Origin: Lepas anatifera
Taxonomy: Eukaryota > Arthropoda > Thecostraca > Lepadidae
Length of the DNA stretch: 64,000 nucleotides
Direction: 5' to 3'
Assembly (NCBI GenBank): GCA_034440635.1
Contig: JAOTON010001922.1
Coordinates: 124,001 to 188,000 of the forward strand
Position 1 is the first letter of the stretch, and each line of letters opens with the position of its first letter. Positions 57,975-64,000 of the stretch are shown here, one piece after another. A program made the translations under genes and the position numbers. Under the pieces are notes generated by a model. That model worked only from the letters and a program-made list of their open reading frames with translations, was not told where the DNA came from and made no database searches.

Positions 57975-59360
57975 GACAGAATAGGGAAGATGTGGAAAAT
58001 GTGGCTCATTATTCGTGAGTTGCGTCCTCTGGTCGGGGCGGGGGTGGGGTCGACGGTCGTTATCGGAATGCGAGGATCATCCCATATATAAGCGATACAC
58101 ATCGTCTCCGACTGCTTTTACCCGTGTGCGAGTGTTTTTACCGTGTGCGAGTGTTTTTACCGTTGTTTTTTACCGTGTGCGAGTGTTTTTTACCGTGTGC
58201 GAGTGTTTTTTACCGTGTGTGTGTTTTTTTACCGTTTTGCTGCATATGTTTTTCTTCCACTCTCTCTCTGCCGCGGGAACTTTCTTACAATTTGTATGTA
58301 CTGTTTTAACCTGATGGTGTTTTATTCTGCAATATTCTTGTATGGACGTAAAACCATACAATGCAGATACGACACGAGGAGCTGCCACCCTATCAAACAT
58401 CCGAGTTATTCTGCTGCAACGCAACGCATCTCCGGCGTGAGTGAGTACCCATTCGGGCCACATTCGAATAATCCGCCCAGACTTCCTTGCTTTGACTGCT
58501 TGATTTTATTAAGAAAATTGTATTTTTGTTTGCAGCGGATCTGAAAAGCCTGGTTACATCTCTGTTTGTAAAGGATTTATAAACATTCTGGTGATATTGT
58601 TCATATCGACGCGGTTTTCGTCTTCGACAGATACCTAAATGCTCACCGCCACTCCTGCTCACCGCGACTTCGTTAACACTGCCGTTAAAATACCTAGAGT
58701 TACATGTTACGAAGGGGGAGGGGGGATCTTTGGAAGACCACATGTAGTGGTTTGCTTGAAACCGCTGACCGCTGGAACCACAGAATGCTGGAAGCCATCA
58801 TACCACCGGAAAAGACCACCAGAAACCATCAGAAAACGACTACCAGAAACCAACCAAAAATGACCACCAAAAACCATCAGAAAACGACCACCAGAAACCA
58901 TCAGAAATTGACCATCAGAAACCATCAGAAAACGACCACCAGAAACCATCAGAAAACGACCACCAGAAACCATCAGAACTCGACCACCAGAAGCCATCAG
59001 GCCACCAGAAACCACCAGGAAATGACCACCAGAAACCATCAGAAACCACCAGATATCATCAGAAACCACCAGAAGCCATCAGGGACCACCAGACCATCAG
59101 AAACCATCTGCCGATCTGTTTAAATTTTCCACAAAAACCATCAGACCACCCAGGCCATCAGGAAATCCTGATGTTTTTTCAAGGGATGTTTTGCGCGGGG
59201 TTTCCCCTTGTAGAATCTCGCGATTAAATCCGCACGTGGGTCGTTTCGAGTCTTGGGTCCAATTTGTATGAACTTACGACATCAAGTCACCTTTAAGGTC
59301 CGGTCCAAGACCTCATGCTACCACTCACAGATATTTTGCCGCTCTGGCTGTTATTTGATC

Positions 59361-60379
59361 TTACACGCGCCCCGCTGGGGTCCATGGCATGACGCGCCCC
59401 GCTAAGGGGGCGTTTTTCGCCCCCGCCCCTCCGTATCTCAATTCCTACGAAAGCTAAAAAAAACGGGCGGCGTTCGAAAGCTCTTGACAAGACGAAATAA
59501 TTTTATACGAAAAATTGTTGTCATGTCAAAATTGAGGTCAGCATAGGTCAAAGAAGGTTCCATAGGCTTACAACAGAGCAGTGTACGTTTCTCTCTCTAG
59601 ATCTGTCCTCAGGGTAGCTAGAGCAAATATTTATGCATCATTGGCTTCCTCTTATCGCGACAAATCGAATGATGTATAATATGACCTTACTAGGTCAAAT
59701 GGTGAAAATGACCTGACCTCGAGCTAGGTCAGGGTCACAGAGTGACCTGGTATGGTCATGTTGCATATCAATAGACTCCCCGTGGCAATATAAGCACAAT
59801 GAAAGCATAATTAGAGCTTTATCGCAATTCAGTAAGAAACTATTGGCAAAACAATCACTCTATGCTCCTGTGATCTGACATGGCCTTTGAGAGGTCAGAT
59901 GCTCAAAAACTCAACTTTATGGTCAAGATCGTGGTAATAATAGACGGTTTGAGGATTTTCAGCTCTATCTATCCAGTATTTAGTGACAATGAGCCAATTC
60001 TATTTTTCACCATTGACATAATGGGGTGACCAAAAATTCACCCCACCTTGGGTCATCAATATCGAAATTCCGAGACTGCAGATTTTGTAGACCCTAATGA
60101 TCTCATCATATTGTGAAAGTTTCAAACTGATCGGTTCGCTGATGTTCCCTGGGCGCCGCTTCAAACTCGTGATTTTAGGTTTTGAGGTCGGGTCACTTGA
60201 CCTTGAATAGCGCCTTGGCCTGATAGAACCTTACCTAAAAAATTTGGTCACATGTGTAAAATTAATCAGGGCTAAGGTACTGTAAGTTTCGTTGTTCTGA
60301 GTCTCTTCGTTTTTGCGTTATCTGGGGAAAACCAGGAGAGAGGGCGAATTTCGCCCCCCTCCAGCGGGGTGCGTGTTAA
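59361..60379 (+). mobile_element. TTAA MITE, family E, copy 2
   Basis: TTACACGCGCCCCGCTGGGG to CCAGCGGGGTGCGTGTTAA; collinear with the copy at 3,387. The left TTAA has lost one A. Confidence 0.8.
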
Positions 60380-61588
60380 TGGCAAGTAGTGAGTATTAAT
60401 AGAGCATTAATACAGTCATGACAACTATCAACAAAAGTTTTTTAATCATGTCATTCTACGCTGCGCAATATTGCATGACGCACATTCTACCCTTCTGCCA
60501 AATGCGGCACGATTGTGCTCCATGTACAATAATTGTACATAGAGCACAATAGTGGTTAATTAAGGTCAGGTAGTTAATAGATGTTAGTTACATACAGTTT
60601 GGCATTTGGATTTAATATCTCACAAACTTTTACCCTTACATGCTTCAACATTTGACCTTACGTGCTTTGTACACTCTTAACGTCATTTTATCCAGGTCGA
60701 TGGATGTAAATTTCTGCTTTTTGTCGCTCTAACACTGGTAAAGAATGGAGTTTGAGATGTAAATCATATTTCGATGTTCACTGGTTTTACGTTTGAAAAA
60801 CGATGGCACAGATAAAAATATTATTTGTATTTTTGGTTGTTTGGGCAAGGTGTTCCTATTTGAGTCGACTATATCATTTTAATTATATGAAGTGTAATTC
60901 CCTCGTTGTTTATATAACTGATTCAGTTTGTTAAGCTGTTAAAAAGTTTTGGCCTATCGTCCAATTTTTCAATGTCTTAACTTATGTTAACGTTCATATT
61001 TGTTAAAAAGGACGCAGTTATTATTTATAGACTGATAAAAGTCCCTTCTACACCCAGTGCAAACCCGATCAAAAGGAGAATTTACAGTAGTTACTTAAAT
61101 AATACCGTATACGTTTTCCCTTGTGTATATTTTCCCTACGTATGTTAGGTGTTGGTACTTAGCTGCAAGAACTTTTCCTTGCGTACTTTGGTCCGCTCCT
61201 TCCCGCATGTGAGGGCGGGCGTTACCTTAGATCATGCAAAGAAATTGAGGCCCTATATTTTTTTATTTAAGAAGCGTTTGACGCGAAGTCTCCCACTTCT
61301 GTTTAATATACCTCTAAAGCAGATAGGTATGTTTCAAACTCACAGACCAACTTGACAGAAGACGCATATTCGATTATACCAATTGGTGCTCTGCTCTGAC
61401 AGATCTCTGCTGGAACCAGCGTGCAGGAGGCATGAGGAGGGAATGCGGAAATGGCACCAACGGCATCCCCTGTTGTGTGACCTGGCAATGTTAGCCAATA
61501 ATCATCATTTTATATGTTAGCCAAGGAAATAATCTTCATATGATACATTCATTCGCACATGTTCTTGAAGGTTTGTGGATGCGTTTTA
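60380..61588. other. Unassigned AT-rich DNA with a palindrome
   Basis: Only a 39-nt near-perfect palindrome (60,512-60,550) stands out. Confidence 0.45.
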
Positions 61589-62045
61589 TTAAAGGGAATG
61601 TGGCAGCTTGGTCGAATCCTGGAATTTAGTGTAATTAGGCGTACTTTTAGTCAAAAATAATGAAACCACTCATGATTTCTCTGAGAAATGTACAATAAGC
61701 CCAATATTTGGTTTTTAAAAATACTCCTCTAGAAAAAGAAATAAATATCAGACTGTGGACGATGTCACGATCTGGCAACCACTATCATACTTGAAACGCT
61801 TCAAGGGCTTCGATTGGCTGATGCTCATCGTGATGTCAGCATATGTCGTCACACCAGTAGCTCACAACAATGGCCGCCGGCGACGGGGGGCTGAGGGGGC
61901 TGGTGTCAGGTAGGTTTTAGCTTTTTTCTACGGAAATATCGAGTTCCAAGACAAATGAAATATGGAGTACCGGGTTTTCCGACCTGCTTTACAACTTGGC
62001 TATCTCAGTTAAAATCACGTTGTGAAGGTGCCACATTCCCTTTAA
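61589..62045 (+). mobile_element. TTAA MITE, family G, copy 3
   Basis: TTAAAGGGAATGTGGCAGCT to AGGTGCCACATTCCCTTTAA. The ATG frame (MAAGDGGLRGLVS) is open to the donor cag|gtaggt; the CRE has mutated to TGATGTCA. Confidence 0.85.
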
Positions 62046-62400
62046 TGTGCGTATTTATTTTGCCCAGAATGAATGCATAATATACATTACGAGTGATCTT
62101 AATGTATTTATTATCGACCGAGACAATGATCCCATATCAATGTAATGCAAAATATAAGAAAGCAATATTTTTATATTGCTCTTAATACCTATTCCGTCGA
62201 TATTCCGAGGAATTAAAATAATATTGATCAAATGTTCAAATAAAATGTTATTGCACTATTATCGTGCAATACTGACATCACATACTGGAATAGTGTATTA
62301 ATTATTCAAACATTGATTCAATATTCAGATTCAATATTCATATTCATGAATGAATTTTTGAATGAATTTTTCATGAATGAAATCTGAGAAGCTAACATTG
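62046..62400. other. AT-rich DNA
   Basis: Scattered aatatt motifs, but no clear unit or exon. Confidence 0.4.
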
Positions 62401-63023
62401 CAGCAATATTGGTCTCAATATTGTGTAATATTGCTTCCAATATTGTGTCAATATTCGTCCGAACATTGTGTCGATATTGGTCCCAATGTTGTGCAAATAT
62501 TGAGGTCAATGTTGCCTCAATATTAGCCTCAATATTGCATCAATATTGGTCTCAATATTGCATCCATATTGGTCTCAATATTGCATCAATATTGGTCTCA
62601 ATATTGCATCAATATTGGTCTCAATATTGCATCAATATTGGTCTCAATATTGCATCAATATTGGTCTCAATATTGCATCAATATTGGACTCAATATTGTA
62701 TCACTATTGGTCTCAATATTGCATCAATATTGGTCTCAATATTGTATCACTATTGGTCTCAATATTGCATCAATATTGGTCTCAATATTGTATCAATATT
62801 GGTCTCAATATTGCAACAATAATGGTCTCAATATTGGATCAATATTGGTATCGATATTATATCGATATTAAGGGCTAATGTTGGGGCAATATTTGGTATA
62901 AATATCGATCCAATATTTTGGAACAATATTGCTAAAATATTTTTAGTGGCTAACATTTCAATATTTCGGCAATATTAGGATCAATATTGCTGCAATATTT
63001 TTTCAACATTTAATTTCCGCTAG
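62401..63023. repeat. CAATATTG-rich array, right, with 23-bp units
   Basis: From about 62,512 to 62,850 a 23-bp unit, CAATATTGGTCTCAATATTG plus cat, repeats about 14 times. Each unit has two palindromic CAATATTG octamers. The region ends TTTCCGCTAG (63,014-63,023), the complement of the CTAGCGGAAA that starts the left CAATATTG region at 46,741. Confidence 0.85.
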
Positions 63024-63630
63024 GAAGAGGTCTCAAAGAGGCTTCCCCACAACTTTTGGGTCAAGGTCATTCGTCATTCAAGGTCATTGACCTTTAAGGT
63101 CACCATATGGTATACTACTTATTATTTACACTTTGACTAACACTGTAGCCACTGTTTGGCGGGAAATGAGGATTGACCTTTACCAATGACCTTTAACCTT
63201 GACCTTTGTATTGGGGCACCTACCGATGACGTCATAGCATAATATATATCAGACCGGGTAACGTCATTTGACCGGACGCACATTGGTCAGTGACCTTGAA
63301 AATGCAGATATGACCTTGACCTTGACTTTCATGTGAAGTGACCTTGACATATAGTTCCGCTTATATGACGTTATGACGTCACAACTCGGTCTTCAATGCA
63401 AGCAAACTGGTCCGACCGCGCGTTTACGGCGATCTCAAAATGCAAGTCTGACTTTGAAAGCCTATAAGTCAAAAAAATTTCGACCGATTTTCAAAAAGTC
63501 TTCACCAATCGACGCGCTATTAAATTCTTTTAAATTTGGCCACGTGTCGTTTTTCGGCTACAAGCGGTTCTCTGGCCACCTCGGAAAAACAGGTTGGGGG
63601 CCTCCGAGGCCCCTCCAGTGCGCGTGTTAA
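63024..63630. mobile_element. TTAA MITE, family F, right half
   Basis: From the CTAG boundary to CCCTCCAGTGCGCGTGTTAA. The end mirrors the left half at 46,176 (gcgcactggaggggcct, then ccgag / aaaaac blocks). Rich in TGACCT, including gaccttgaccttgac near 63,313. Confidence 0.6.
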
Positions 63631-63732
63631 CACCCGCACTGGAGGGGGTCTGGCACTAACGCGCACTAGAGGGGCCTGGTAGGCCCCCTAAGATCTCGGA
63701 AACTAAGAGGGTTAGAAAAACGGCACTTGGTA
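63627..63732. mobile_element. Second family F left end, truncated
   Basis: About 106 bp nearly identical to 46,176-46,288, starting at the same TTAA where the previous element ends. It stops at a cagaggtgcag sequence, perhaps the end of another insertion. Confidence 0.7.
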
Positions 63733-64000
63733 GCAGAGGTGCAGAAAGTATGCTGGCTGTCACAAACTCGATGTGACGTATGCCTCCTCTGTCACACAGA
63801 GCTGGAAATTATAATTGTATACTTGAATACTATTTCCAATATGCTGAATGTCCTCTACCTGTCTCTTACTTTTTGCAGCAGACAAGGTTCAAGCACCAAA
63901 CCATTATAGCATGAAAGTAGTAAACTTTGTTTTCATTTTTAGATCATGTTTTTGTTTTTGGAAGGAAAATTTCCAATTATGGGTCATTGTTTCCAGTATT

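Larger units (their letters stand above)
54905..59210. mobile_element. Composite element with tandem-repeat inverted arms
   Basis: Left arm (about 54,905-55,290) is a tandem array of ctggtggtttctgatggt-like units. Right arm (about 58,790-59,210) is its reverse complement (accaccagaaaccatcag). Outside the arrays the ends still pair (gcgcgg..catgccttt..caggatttt). Families C and D MITEs lie between. About 58,110-58,240 also has a tttttaccgtgtgcgagtg array. No transposase was recognised. Confidence 0.55.

Noticed and set aside
58015..58314. Repetitive open frame with CASVFYRVRVFFTV
   Set aside because: Follows from a ~19-bp tttttaccgtgtgcgagtg tandem repeat.
62409..62878. Open frames with SILHQYWSQYCINIGLN repeats
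   Set aside because: Arise from the 23-bp CAATATTG array, open in all three frames (69-bp super-period).

Overview
This is a gene-poor, repeat-rich stretch of animal nuclear DNA. Two spliced, convergent genes, three CR1-like LINE copies, SINEs, minisatellites and many short DNA-transposon derivatives show this. Nothing is bacterial or viral. The channel-subunit gene has wording I associate from memory with arthropod/protostome orthologues ([20 protein letters not shown]). An arthropod-like invertebrate is the best guess; the species cannot be named.

Gene 1 (+ strand, exons between 11,348 and 25,554) encodes the end of the linker, the guanylate-kinase-like domain and the C-terminus of a voltage-gated calcium-channel beta subunit. 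The SH3 half must lie upstream of the window. Its introns hold a ~2.9 kb fold-back element ending 42 bp before an exon, a 48-bp minisatellite abutting an exon and carrying repeated acceptor-like motifs, a 45-bp minisatellite and a (CTCTCCGT)n/(CT)n tract. One exon carries a single-base excess in a C-run.

Gene 2 (- strand, 38,293 down to 29,937) is a complete-looking cytosolic 5'-nucleotidase III (HAD family). It has two alternative exons of equal phase, each encoding the catalytic HAD motif I (DFDRT or DFDYT). This looks like mutually exclusive splicing that swaps the active-site strand. A ~165-bp CT tract on the sense strand lies just upstream of one of them.

Upstream of gene 2 (39,029-45,868) are three CR1-like LINE copies with (GGTAA)n tails, one nearly full length but frameshifted. 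The rest of the window (1-11.3 kb, 13.5-16.1 kb, 31.4-32.7 kb, 46.2-63.7 kb) is a mosaic of TTAA-bounded MITE families, called A, C, D, E, F, G, I and J here, often stacked end to end on one shared TTAA. hAT-type elements with 8-bp duplications and CAATATTG-rich tandem arrays are interspersed.

Two MITE properties stand out. Most families are loaded with AGGTCA/TGACCT, the nuclear-receptor half-site. Family G carries an inverted CCAAT box, a CRE, an ATG in good context and a splice donor, as if it mobilised a promoter plus first exon. All element boundaries and homologies were judged by eye; family names are local labels.
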